From Vesta saturnalis (lineage: Eukaryota > Arthropoda > Insecta > Coleoptera > Lampyridae): a DNA stretch of 64,000 bases. Location: positions 3,736,001-3,800,000 of the forward strand of contig JARFJB010001495.1 of NCBI GenBank assembly GCA_036346205.1, read 5' to 3'. Under the pieces are notes generated by a model that had not been told where the DNA came from, made no database searches, and saw nothing but the letters and a program-made list of their open reading frames with translations. Position 1 is the stretch's first letter. The number at the start of each line of letters is the position of its first letter. Positions 49,301 to 61,318 of this stretch are shown here, piece by piece. A program made the translations under genes and the position numbers.

Positions 49301-50289
49301 CACACAGACACACAGACACACAGACACACAGACACACAGACACACAGACACACAGACACACAGACACACAGACACACAGACACACAGACACACAGACACA
49401 CAGACACACAGACACACAGACACACAGACACACAGACACACAGACACACAGACACACAGACACACAGACACACAGACACACAGACACACAGACACACAGA
49501 ACACAGACACACAGACACAGACACACAGACACACAGACACGACACAGACACAGACACACAGACACACAGACACAGACACAAACACACAGACACACAGACA
49601 CACAGACACACAGCACACAGACACAGACACACAGAACACAGACACAGACACACAGACACACAGACACAGACACACAGAACACAGACACACAGACACAGAC
49701 ACACAGACACACAGACACACAGACACACAGACACACAGACACACAGACACACAGACACCAGCACAGACACACAGCACACAGACACACAGACAACAGACAC
49801 ACAGACACACAGACACACAGACACACAACACACAGACACAGACACAGACACACAGACGACACAGACACACAACACACACAGACACACAGACACACAGACA
49901 CAAGAACACAGACACACAGACACACAGACACACGACACACGACACAGACACACAGACACACGAGACACAGACAACACAGACACACAGACACACAGACACA
50001 CAGACACACAGACACACAGACACACAGAACACAACACAGACACAGACACACAGACACTCACACACAGACACACACAGACACACAGGCACAAGGACACATA
50101 GATCCACAGACACACAGACACACAGACACACAGACACACAGACACACAGACACACAGACACACAGACACACAGACACACAGACACACAGACACACAGACA
50201 CACAGACACACAGACACACAGACACACAGACACACAGCACACAGCACAGGCACACAGGCACACAGACACACAGGACACACAGACACACA

Positions 50290-50334
<45 letters not shown>

Positions 50335-52307
50335 ACAGACACACAGACACACAGACACACAGACAACAGACACACAGACACACAGACACACAGACACACA
50401 GCACACAGACACACAGCACACAGACACACACACAGACACACAGACACACAGACACACAGACACACAGACGCACAGACACACAGACACACAGCACACACAG
50501 ACACAGACACACAGACACAGACACACAGACACACAGACACACAAACACACAGGCACACAGACACAGACACACAGACACACAGACACACAGACACACAGAC
50601 ACACAGACACACAGACACAGACACACAGACACACAGGCACAGAGACACAGACACACAGACATACAGACACACAGACACACAGACACACAGACACAGACAC
50701 ACAGACACACAGACACACAGACACACAGACACAGACACACAGACACACAGACACACAGACACACAGACACACAGCACACAGACACACAGACACACAGACA
50801 CACAGACACACAGACACACAGACACACAGACACACAGACACACAGACACACAGACACACAGACACAGACACACACAGGCACACAGCCACTCAGGACACAG
50901 ACACACAGACACACAGACACGAACAGACACAGACACAGACACACAGACACACAGACACACAGACACACAGACACACAGACACACAGACACACAGACACAC
51001 AGACACACAGACACACAGACACACAGACACACAGACACACAGACACACAGACACACAGACACACAGACACAGACACACAGACACACAGACACACAGACAC
51101 ACAGACACACAGGCACACAGACGCACAGACACACAGACACACAGACACACAGGCACACAGGCACACAGGCACACAGGCACACAGAGGCACAGACACACAG
51201 ACACGGACACACAGAGTCACAGACATACAGACTCACAGACACACAGACACAGACACACAGACACTCAGACACACAGACACACAGACACACAGACACACAG
51301 CACACAGACACAGACACACAGACACAGACACACAGACACACAGCACACAGGCACACAGACACACAGACACAAACACAGACACACAGACACAGACACACAG
51401 ACACACAACACAGACACACAGACACAGACACACAGACACAGCACAGACCACAGACACAGACACACAGACACACAGACAACAGACACAGAACACACAGGAC
51501 ACACAGACACAACAGACACACAGACACACAGACACACAGACACACAGACACACAGACACACAGACACACAGACACACAGACACACAGACACACAGACACA
51601 CAGACACACAGACACACAGACACACAGACACACAGACACACAGACACACAGACACAGACACACAGACACACAGACACCAGGCACACAGACACACAGACAC
51701 AGACACACAGACACACAGACACACAGACACAGACACACAGACACACACATACACAGACACACAGACACAGACACACAGACACACAGGCACACAGACGCAC
51801 AGACACACAGACACACAGACACACAGACATACAGACACACGGACACACAAACACACGGACACACAGACACTCAGATACTCAGACACACAGACACACAGAC
51901 ACACAGACACACAGACACACAGACACACAGACACACAGACACACAGACACACAGACACACAGACACACAGACACACAGACACACAGACACACAGACACAC
52001 AGACACACAGACACACAGACACACAGACACACAGACACACAGACACACAGACACACAGACACACAGACACACAGACACACAGACACACAGACACACAGAC
52101 ACACAGACACACAGACACACAGACACACAGACACACAGACACACAGACACACAGACACACAGACACACAGACACACAGACACACAGACACACAGACACAC
52201 AGACACACAGACACACAGACACACAGACACACAGACACACAGACGCACAGACACACAGATACATAGACACACAGACACACAAACTCACAGACACACAGAC
52301 ATACAGA
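46325..52307. repeat. Giant octanucleotide (ACACACAG)n array, about 6 kb
   Basis: About 750 units of ACACACAG. Most deviations are loss of two bases (ACACAG), ACGG, GGCACA or GCACACA variants, and short deletions. The minus-strand unit CTGTGTGT has no stop in any frame and 8 is not divisible by 3, so all three minus frames stay open for kilobases as Cys/Val/Leu/Ser octapeptides. The very long minus frames and the THRQ frames on the plus strand are artefacts. Uniform tracts (for example 51,890-52,240) alternate with variant-rich tracts (for example 49,500-50,060). Confidence 0.95.
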
Positions 52308-52592
52308 CTGTATTAGATGTCCCCTGAGGGGTATTATTAATTTAGAGCGGATAATCAAATCTAGTGCCTTAATACAGAAGAACTAATGACGCATTAAATG
52401 TCACCCGTATTGTTCAATACAGAGCTGAAATCTCTCATCCATAGACAGAATAGCAGTCTAGTAAAAACTAGTAGGTCTTGAAATGCCAAACATAACACAA
52501 AACAACAGCTACTTTAAATGTTGCCTTGCGTCAAAATAATATTAGCTCCATTAAAGTTTTTCGTGTTTGATTAAAAAACCGTTGATTTCAAA

Positions 52593-52802
52593 ATGCCGTT
52601 AACAAGTAAAATAACATCTGATAGGCTTGCTGTATATTTTGAATGCGTGAAGAATTCTACTGCTGCTCCGCAGTATCCAGAAAGGCATCGTTACGATAAA
52701 AGAGTTTTTAAGCGATTGGCGGGTCGTTTAAGAAATACCGGAAGCATTCATCGTCCCGGCTTTCCTAAACGTGGCAGGGGTCGAACTAGGGAATATATAT
52801 AA
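52593..52802 (+). pseudogene. DUF4817-type N-terminal domain of a mariner-like transposase
   Basis: 69 residues starting MPLTSKITSDRLAVYFECVK with NSTAAPQYPERH, then RLAGRLRNTGSIHRPGFPKR and RGRTRE, the helix-turn-helix plus N.TGS...P..GRPR pattern of the DUF4817 N-terminal domain in insect mariner-like transposases. The frame stops at 52802. The catalytic part continues only at 54.8 kb, so the gene is split. Confidence 0.7.
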
Positions 52803-54779
52803 ACGTACTAGCGTATACAGACGGCTTAGATATGTAAAGAACCGAAAACCTCTACCAATTTTTTTTTAATTAATTCGCCAATTAAACAGTTTTAATTATA
52901 TTTCAGAAATCCCTAATAATGAGTTTTATCCCCCCCCCCCCCAATGTTGTTCCAAAAATATTAAGAATTTTACTACGTCATACTCCCCTCCAGTCCTATT
53001 ATTTGTCCAACAACCAATCTCTGAATTAGCGTCACCACTAGAAGCCGTTCACGCCTTCCGCGGATTGCTATAGAACTGTAGGACGCGCTACCGACCGGGA
53101 CCGAGCTGGTAGACTAGTGGTAACACGGCCTGCTTAGCATTTGGGAGGTAATGGCTTCGATTCCCGTTACCGTCTACCTTGTATGAGGTTTTTTCAGGGG
53201 GTTGATTGCATATATGCACACCATGTGCGGCTACATTTTCCCTCTCAGAATCCTAACTCCGTTCCTTCCGATCTTATCCTGACCACACCCATCCTTCCCA
53301 CTATGCATATATACGTAAGGTATGTATGCTGGGATTCTACGATTATGGCTGAAGGAGCTCGGAAAGCTCGAACAGCCCGCCCTCCCCCTGGTGAGGGAAT
53401 GAAATACGTGACCTTTCCTTTCCTGTTTACCGACCGGGTCATTATTATTACAATGCTTCACTCGTTCACTCAATTCCGGCCGCCTCAGAATATTCCTGTA
53501 CATCCTGACTTGCTGTCGATTAAATTAGCCTTCATCTACATGTAAGTCTTATTTTACAACACCTACACACACATACTCGTGGACAACGCCACGCTGGGTG
53601 TTATTTCCGTAGCAGTTTTCCACTTAGACAGTCGGATAGAAAAGCTCCTGCCTCAATTCTACCGACCCCAGGGTGTGGATCAAGCAACGCAACAGGCTGA
53701 CTGCCCAAAATCTATTGTTCGATTCTCAGCAGATAATTATATACAAACTCACACAAATATGTCACGCCAGGCCACTTAAGCAACGTGCAGGGTGTCTACG
53801 AATTAAAAGTGACAAAGCAGAACAAGATCAGACCATTATTTCGATCGCCAACTTCCTGTACCTTGCGATAGAATCCGCAGAGTTAGAAACACAAGTGAGT
53901 ATTAAAATTCTGTGTCGCTTAACGTAATTACCAATTCTAACAATTTACTTCTTCTCTGAAGTCCTGAAACCGTATTTGTCCCAGCTCGCACGTCGCAAGA
54001 TAACTCAGATTAAAGGATTGATCCTGTATGAGACCTTTAATAAAAAAAGCCCTTAACACGTTTGGTTTATCCTGCCCGTCTGTATAATAAATATTTCTGC
54101 AGACTGAACGTTCCCGAAGGTTTAAATACCTTATACCACCCCCGAGGTGGAGACCCACCAGGTAACCACCATCATCGCCACCAACGCGAACGGCGTATCC
54201 AAACGGTAAACGAATTACTCGTTCCCGCCCATAAATATTCAAGACCAGAATATCCATTATTCAATTTCCCGTGTGCAAATAATTCTGAATGCAGTAGCCA
54301 CCATCTCCATTACTAATTGTGTCTTAATAAATATAAACGGCCAGAGAAAACACCCAACGCCTTGCGTTAAAATCCCACCCGTTCTAATTGTCCGTAATTA
54401 GTATTAAACACTAATTAGGAAGACTACTGTTTGTTAAATAAAACCCCTTATAGATATTAGTTAGATACGTTAATGTCAGTCGTACCAGGACCAACGCCAG
54501 TTAAGCCGCCGCCAGCACCCGGAGAAAGATCAATCTAAGCCATGGGCTAACTATTTTGTGGACGTTCTATTTTGGAGTATCTTAATTTTTAGTATTAAAT
54601 TACCTGTAAATACAATGAATTTTATAAATTAGTTTTAAGTGTGCATATTTAAATATTATACACATATAGGAAATTCTATGTATCGAACCCTTTTAGTGTT
54701 TATTGGTCACCGTGGAAAGCTCAGCAGCAAACGATCAGCCCTATTTAAAGAACTCACACCCACTACGACTCGAGCTAGA
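52803..54779. other. About 1.9-kb insertion inside the transposase
   Basis: Sequence separating the DNA-binding and catalytic parts of the transposase. It starts with AT-rich DNA and a C(13-14) run near 52,930, includes a tRNA-like SINE head at 53,104-53,175 and then GC-richer non-repetitive DNA. The frames in it (such as 53141-53545) do not resemble any protein I know. The insertion's exact ends were not resolved. Confidence 0.5.
53104..53175 (+). repeat. tRNA-derived SINE head (pol III A and B boxes)
   Basis: TGGTAGACTAGTGG (53107-53120) resembles an A box. GGCTTCGATTCCC (53153-53165) resembles the B box with one change from GGTTCGANTCC. Between them lies TTAGCATTTGGGAGGTAATG, close to the minus-strand copy at 11.2 kb. 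The anticodon arm does not pair properly, so this is a SINE rather than a tRNA gene. Confidence 0.55.
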
Positions 54780-55729
54780 CCCGCAGTGGATAAATTAATT
54801 CTAGCCCCAAAAAGGGGCTTACGGGTATTACTCAAACTACCGTCAAACGAATTTTAAAACACCATAGTTAAGTACCTACAAACCATAAATCCCTAAAATA
54901 TATACCTTCACTTATTGACATCGTTTAATAGAAAAAGTTTTATTTCAAATTTAGGCTACACCCATACCATACAGCTCTCCATCAGACATTAACGCTCCTC
55001 GATGTTGATAGAAGTCTTAATTATTACCATTATTTGCTAAACATGTTAGCTCAAAATCCTAGACTATTATCAAATATACTATGGACGGATGACGCTACTT
55101 TTAACAGTGATGAGTACGTGAATTTGCATGACATGCATTACTGGTCGCAAACCAATCGTCATTGGATGATCAAGCCAGATGGAGCGAAAACGTTTGGTGC
55201 GGTATATTGGGAGGAATGATCATAAGGTCATTTATATTTAATAAAAAACTGACCGGCGAAATTTGCTTCAATTTGCAGACCAACGAATTGCTAGTTCTTG
55301 TAGAAAACGTGCCATTAGAAGCACCCAAAACATGTTTTTCAGCATGATGGGAGTCCAGCCCATTTTTCGGCAAATGTCCGTCAATTTTTGGACAGAACAT
55401 TTCCTGACAGGTGGATAGGAAGGGGCGTTTATTTCCGTGGCCAGCCTGGAATTTATATTACCAGAAAAACTTATAGCGAAAGTGAAATCGTTTCAATTTC
55501 TTGGTCACGTGATCTGGCTTGTTTGGATTTTTATTTTTGGGGAAGGTTGAAAGATATTGTTTATTTAACCAAACCAACTATCGGGGTCGATATGGTAAAG
55601 CGAATAAGGAACACCATTCGCCGTATTCCAATGGTAGAAGTAGAGACTGGTGTTTTGTTTAAGCGTCAGAGATTGCAGCTATGTATTGAGCAGGATAGGC
55701 GACAATTTGAATATTTCGAGCGTCATTAG
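54780..55729 (+). pseudogene. Mariner-like transposase catalytic part
   Basis: A first fragment with TTVKRILKHH appears near 54,835. NILWTDDATFNSDEYVNLHD (near 55,072-55,131) gives the first Asp. QHDGSPAHFSANVRQF after a frameshift near 55,330 gives the second Asp. FPDRWIGRGVYF and SWSRDLACLDFYFWGRLKD near 55,500-55,550 give the third. C-terminal KRIRNTIRRIP and KRQRLQLCIEQDRRQFEYFE are typical. An extra stretch of roughly 17 residues lies between RWIGRG and the third Asp block. It belongs with the DUF4817 N-terminus at 52.6 kb. At least three frame breaks, so dead. Confidence 0.8.
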
Positions 55730-55734
55730 TTCTT

Positions 55735-56444
55735 CAGTACTAGGACTACTACACACCATTCTTTATAACATTGGCCCTTTCGAGGGCAACAGATAATATA
55801 AGAAAGAAATTCCTAATGCGACATAATAATTTAAAAAATAAATTTTATTATCTGCCTTAAATTAAACATACGCTTTCTAGAGGATACTCAACACACTAAG
55901 TTTTGTTCGTATTGTTTCAATTGTTTAATAATTAATAAATTTTAATAATTAATAACAGTTAAACGTGTTCTCTAATCCGGTTACTTGTAAAATTATTTAT
56001 ATCCATATCTTTGTAACGAAAGAAGATATCGACTTGCGGTTTTCACCAATTTCTGTATTTTTTGACGCTCTTTTTTGTGGGTTAAAAATTAATTATACCT
56101 TATGCTTAAAATTTTCAAGAAAATTGCAAAAATTACTGCTTTGTCACAAAACGCCATCTACCGACTACAAAAAGAACTAAACTGACCATGTTAATACTTT
56201 ATTAGAAGTATCCAAGAAGCCTCTCTCAAATGAGACTTAGTTTACTAAAATCGGTTTAGTTTTCAAGTGAACATTTATCCTCCCCGTCATTTAACAAAAT
56301 AGAAAAAATGTTAAAAAAGAAAATGTTTGTAAGCTTATGTAGTTTATAATAAAACTATTTTGCTTAATCTTGATTAATTGATGAACACGTTGCCAAAGTT
56401 TCGCGAGGTGGAAAGCTTAGATCAGGCCTACATCATATAAAACA
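55735..56444. other. Intergenic sequence
   Basis: No gene recognised between the two transposases. Confidence 0.4.
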
Positions 56445-56446
56445 TA

Positions 56447-57838
56447 TACTGACTTCCATAAAAATTGCAACACCTAGAATTTGTTCAACGATTTTATTGA
56501 AATTTTCGTCAACGATGTCTTTCAATAGAACAAAAAAACGATTAAAATTTGAATAAAATCTAGCTAGTAGTTTTTTTTTTGTTTTTTCCTTTGCACTTAG
56601 TAACAATAAATTTGAGGAAATAAACCAATCAGTGTGTAATTAACTGTCAGTTTTGCAAATTGTTTGTTCATAATTTCGTTCTGAACTTGGGAACAATGCC
56701 AAGAGTACGTCAACATCAACATCTTTCCCAATTGACTGATTTTGAACGTGGCCGTATTAATGACATGAAAGAGGCCAGACTTTCGCTAAGAGAAATTGCT
56801 CGCCGTGTAAACCGAAATGTTACAACGGTATTGAGATGTTGGTCCAAATGGTCTGAAGAAGGGGTGCAACAACGTCGCCCTGGATCTCGACGTCCCCGTA
56901 AGACTACAGATCGCGAACAACGTCGCTTAAGACTGTTGGTCACAAGAGACGAATTTTCAACAACTCGATCGATTGTAAATGATTGGATGAGAGGTATAGG
57001 ACCCAGAATGTCAATGTCATCTGTTTATCGCCGGATAAGCTCTTATGGGCTGCGTTCATGTCGTCTTCCTCTTACACCACTTCACCGTGTACGCAAGCTA
57101 GAATGGAGCAACAAAAGAGCGAATTGGGCTCAAGAATGACATCGAATTGTGTTTAGTGACGAGTCCCGATTTTGCTTGTGGGCCCACGATGGTCGTAGGA
57201 GGGTTAGACGGATGCGTGGAAAACGTAAAATCCAACATTTTTTTGTGGAACGCAACACAGCCCTCTCACAAGGAGTGATGATGTGGGGTGCAATATGTTA
57301 CGGTAGCAGATTACCCTTGGTCTTCATTGATGGCAACTTAAACGCCGCTGGTTATATTGCCAATGTGCTAGAACCCGTTGTACTTCCATATCTTCAGGGG
57401 CTGGAAAATCCCATTTTCCAACAGGATAATGCGCGCCTCATACGGCGATGGGCTACAACACGTTTTTTGGAAGAAGCTAACATTGCCGTTCTCCCATGGG
57501 CTGCTCGGTCGCCTGATTTGTCGCCCATTGAACATGTATGGGATGAAGTCGGTAGGCGACTGGGTAATTTACCATACCCTCCAGATAACTTACACGATCT
57601 CCGGCTACGGAATCAAGAAGCTTGGGTTGATATACCATAAGCAGCTATAGATCACTTGATTGATAGCATGCCACGCTTCTAAATGAGTGCATTACAAATC
57701 TTGACGGAGCAACTCATTATTGAAAAAAACATTTTTAGTTTTTGTTCTTTTGTTTTCAAATTTTAATCGTTTGTTCTAAGAAAAGACATCCTTGACGAAA
57801 ATAAATTCTAGGTGTTGCAATTTTTATGGAAGTCAGTA
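56447..57838 (+). mobile_element. Tc1-like element with intact ends
   Basis: 1392 bp. TA target duplications are at 56445-56446 and 57839-57840. The inverted ends start TACTGACTTCCATAAAAATT and continue GCAACACCTAGAAT, and match over at least 34 bp. Further subterminal blocks also pair (ACGATTAAAATTTGAA and its complement). Inside is one transposase gene interrupted only by two nonsense codons. Confidence 0.93.
56696..57682 (+). pseudogene. Tc1-type DD34E transposase with two nonsense codons
   Basis: It starts at MPRVRQHQHLSQLTDFERGR (56696). The paired-like helix-turn-helix includes RLSLREIARRVNRNVTTVLR. A GRPR-like hook (RRPGSRRPRKTT) and second DNA-binding part (MSMSSVYRRI) follow. A TGA at 57137-57139 replaces the Trp usual before HRIVFSDESRF (Asp 1). 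FQQDNARLIRRW gives Asp 2, where the usual Pro-His is Leu-Ile, and SPDLSPIEHVWDE gives the Glu, with 34 residues between. A TAA at 57638-57640 replaces a Gln near the C-terminus; the frame then ends at 57680-57682. No frameshifts, so inactivation is recent. Confidence 0.92.
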
Positions 57839-58260
57839 TATACAAAAAATCCAGCTGGTGCAAAGTAAGCTTCATTTTAGATGACAAAGTTAGTAGACTA
57901 TTCTGTAATCAGTAATTCGGTAGTCGTGACTTGGTAAATTACCACAACATCTAACTATGTTCGCTCAAAAAGCGTGGATATATCCATCAAACCGCATTTG
58001 ACGTGCCCGCAATTTAGAACGCAACACGTACCGCGAGTTTGGGCCTTTATGACGATATCGAGTCACCTTTGGTGTGGATTAATCATGTAACGATGTTTGC
58101 ACCAAAAGCATCTTCAGGTGACAACATTGGCAAACATTTATCTTCTTTTGCATTTCACTAACAAACGTTCTTATTGACAATCACCATGATCAAATGATAA
58201 ATAGCTATATGTAGCTCAAGCAAGGAAATATATCATTACTAAACTGAACTAAAAAGTAGA

Positions 58261-58595
58261 AGTAGTATGAACGACACTTTCGCCATTTTGTTTTTTGTGA
58301 CGTCACGAGCCCCACCCCCTGAGAGACCTTTCCGCTGTTTTGTTTTTTTTATGACGTCATTGGCCAGGTCCACTTTCACCCGTCAATTCGCACCTCTTTT
58401 TTTACGGCTTCTTTATTTTCAACCCCTTGATAAAATTTTCAATCCTAATTAGGGTCCTTTTGGTTGTATTAAGAGCCTTTTTGGCAGTTCAGCCCCTGGA
58501 AGATAGGCAAATGCTTGCGCATACAGTGTTCTGATTGGTGGTTCTAAGGACAGACCACGCCCCTTTTGCCCGATTGGTTTCTGATTGGTCCTTAG
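58261..58595 (+). repeat. Left terminal inverted repeat of the Polinton remnant
   Basis: 335 bp matching the complement of 61319-61644. It holds two TGACGTCA (CRE-type) palindromes at 58298-58305 and 58352-58359, and ATTGG (inverted CCAAT) words at 58359, 58534, 58573 and 58584. Confidence 0.85.
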
Positions 58596-59478
58596 CTTAA
58601 GATTCGACCTGATACCACGTACGTTGCAGTAATGAATCCGGATGTTGGTACTTTCGATGAACGAGGTCGCTTGAGTCCTGCCCTCCCGGGCATCTGAATG
58701 GGGTAGAATTTTATTCCTGGCAGATCTTGTTCTTCTTAGTCTTGATTTTGGCATTGACGAATTTTTGCCCCCCCCCCTCCAGAATCCTTGGAACGGATCG
58801 ACGAATCGATGTGAGAGTGTGGGCGTCTCGCCCTACTCACCTGGGGTATAGCATCTGTTTTAGAACTCGTCATTTTAAGGGTTTAGCCGTTAAAACGCCA
58901 CGCTTGGCAAGTGCGTGTTGGCAAGTACATAAGGAATAAAGGAGAATGTGACCGGCAGCCCTTACCGAGCTCAGAAAATTGGAACACCAATATTAAGGAG
59001 TCCATGGTAAAGGTGGTGGTATTGCACCGGGCGGCATAGGGTATACATTCCTTCCACCTATGAAGTTGTAGAATATTAGAGCCGAAAAGGAAGCATTAAT
59101 TAGTTTACATTCCATCTTACAAGAAAAAAATTTTTTTTTGCACGATTGCTGGATAAAGTACTTAAAACAAAGCAGGATATTCATTAACCTAATCTAATTA
59201 AAAGGATCGTGCATAAGTTATATAGTACCCCAATCTGCTTATGGTTAGTTTCGTGTGTTGACAGCTTTAAAATTGAAGCACGTTGTTTACTTTGGTTTAT
59301 TATTTAGGTTCCAACTGGTATATTATTGCCATTCTAAACTAATCAAATCTGTTTATTATTGTCGCGAAACTTAGCTTTTCTATTTTTTTTAACTTCCTTT
59401 TTATCCAACTGAAGCGCAATAGTAAATAACGACAATGACCACGTTAGCCCTCCCGACTTTAATTACCTACTTTTAGGG

Positions 59479-59745
59479 TCAGTTAATTACACTTAAAATT
59501 AAACACAGTATCAATGGTAAAAATTCGATTATTAGGTTGAAGTAACTGATTTGAAAAGTTAGATATCTTTGAAGAACCTGATTGTACTGCTGCCATTTGT
59601 GATGGTCGGTCATTTTAGTTTTTAAAACTTTATCCATGTCGTTACCTAGCTGCGTGAAAATGTTGTTTTGTGTGACATCTGGCGCTTGCAGACGCTGTAT
59701 AAAATCAATAGATAGAATAATGATCTTCTTCAGATTGTGGTCCAT
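59479..59745 (-). pseudogene. Third Polinton gene, N-terminal part only
   Basis: It starts MDHNLKKIIILSIDFIQRLQ (59745), two bases after the stop of the preceding gene, and includes YNQVLQRYL before losing similarity and ending at 59479. A protein starting this way commonly follows the ATPase and X-like genes in related invertebrate elements, by my recollection of the family. Its function is not known to me. Only about 88 codons remain, so it is truncated by the internal deletion. Confidence 0.5.
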
Positions 59746-59747
59746 AG

Positions 59748-60080
59748 TTATTGAAACAAATTTACCAGAATACCACCAAGTAATGGTACTAACTGGAGTG
59801 GTAAAAATGCGCAACCCTTCTGTACGAGAAACTGTTTCTTCTTTTTTATAGATTCGCTTCTCTGTGCCAGCCGTCTGAACGTGTGCTTATGTTGAGAAAG
59901 TCACTGCTTCTGATCACTTGACAGAGGTACACGACCTTTTAAAATGTTAGGTGCACACTCACAAATGCATTCTATCTGCTTACTATCCAGGCATTTCCAT
60001 AAAGCGTCACGTAGACTTTTACTTAATCTGGCTAATGCGTGCAGGATGTCGGTGTTTTTGATTAAAACGTCAACCATCAT
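59748..60080 (-). pseudogene. Polinton protein-X-like small basic virion protein, one nonsense codon
   Basis: 111 codons from ATG at 60080-60078 to the stop at 59750-59748, with one internal TGA (59903-59901). The N-terminal half is a helical ARLSKSLRDALWKCL region. The centre is rich in Lys and Arg. The C-terminus is a hydrophobic segment (FLPLQLVPLLGG). This basic-then-hydrophobic layout resembles the adenovirus X-like minor virion proteins described in adintoviruses and Polintons. The start lies 29 bp after the ATPase stop. Probably a membrane-active or core peptide, by inference. Confidence 0.6.
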
Positions 60081-60109
60081 ATATGATGTAATCTTTGAGA
60101 CTGTGTGGC

Positions 60110-60724
60110 TTAAACTCTTTCTTCGCTATATACTTGGTAAATACCTTGAGCCCCGAATATGTTTGTTTTATAGCGTAGCACATCCGGTGTATTCTGTTTT
60201 AAATTGAACAATACATATCCGTGCGGGTTTGAAGTGGCATCCTGGTACTCTAAAAATTTCGGGTTGCCAGGTGAAATTTGTCTTGCTATATTCTATATCT
60301 GAGCTCTGTCACGTGTGCTCTTAGACAAAATTATGTAATGAGCGTTGAGAGAGATATCTCACTGTCCACGTCCTTGGTGGAATATGTTTTGCGTTAAGAA
60401 AAACACACTTAGGTTTCTATGGTGACAACCCTTTGTAAAAATGTCAACCACCGAACTATTAGGCTCGTCCATTAGATGGTCAATTATTATTAAGACCGGT
60501 TTTTCACCGTCAAACTACTCAATATCAGGTAAACCCTTCTGAAATTCCACTGAGAGATCTTTGAATAATGGCTGCCACTCGCTGTAACACCAGAGAATTT
60601 TTTCAAAAGCTGTATCGCAGACAGTTTCGATATTTTTTAGAAAATCAACGATAAAATACGATTTCCCGCAACTCGATGGCCTCGTTACCATTGCTGAAAA
60701 GGGATGCTTAAACTGACCTCCCAT
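60110..60724 (-). pseudogene. Polinton-type genome packaging ATPase, three nonsense codons
   Basis: From ATG at 60724 to the stop at 60110, 205 codons and no frameshift. In-frame stops are at 60515-60517, 60359-60361 and 60293-60295. Residues 8-24 (HPFSAMVTRPSSCGKSYF) hold a Walker A loop in which the first Gly has become Arg. A Walker B strand (PVLIIIDHLMDE) follows, with the second acidic residue altered to His. The end reads GYVLFNLKQNTPDVLRYKT. The family (A32/FtsK-HerA type) pumps viral DNA into capsids. Length is near that of complete homologues. Confidence 0.72.
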
Positions 60725-61318
60725 CTCGAAGCGTTAAAATATACTAAAGGTCCCTCTGTCACCATCCTGGCATAATACCAGCGGAAAAATCTGCGGTCAC
60801 CTGTATATTCTACTTTTTATTGTGCTTATCTTTTAACATCAAGATCGAGATTTGAGACGAGAGAGGAGAGAAACGAGCACCAACAACTTCTATTACAGAA
60901 AACACTTGGTATTTTAAAAATATACCATTAGATGTCGCCTTAAACAAACTTAAAAATTTCGCTCAAAGATATACCGCTAGGTGGAGCCACCTTTATTACA
61001 GAAAAACACTTGCTGATCCATACACAGCTAGATGACTCCACAAATTCAAAACTTTCGCGCCAAAGGGGCCCACAACAAGGGACGCAGACCCTAGAGCAGG
61101 TTCACATACTTGTCTTATAAGTTAACATTAGGGCTCCCTTATTAGAATACTATTTCCAGCCATGGAGGCCACGACAATACGGCGCAGACCCTAACACAAG
61201 TTCCTATAGCTGTCTTAGAAGACTAGGGCCCTTATTAGAAATTTTTAATTTTCCGCCGTAACCAATCAGAATGCAGAGACTTAGGTCTCCAATCAGAGCT
61301 CAGAGACTGGGTGGTGAC

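Noticed and set aside
46258..52358. Very long minus-strand frames (over 1000 codons) of Cys/Val/Leu/Ser repeats
   Set aside because: They follow from an octamer without stops in any phase; the same peptide appears in all frames and there is no gene structure.
52920..52945. Run of 13-14 C residues and similar G/C runs at 33,976 and 58,766
   Set aside because: Noted as homopolymers only; too short to call quadruplex or regulatory elements, and prone to sequencing error.
53104..53175. Functional tRNA gene
   Set aside because: A and B boxes are present, but the anticodon stem does not pair and a related copy exists at 11.2 kb, so a SINE is more likely.
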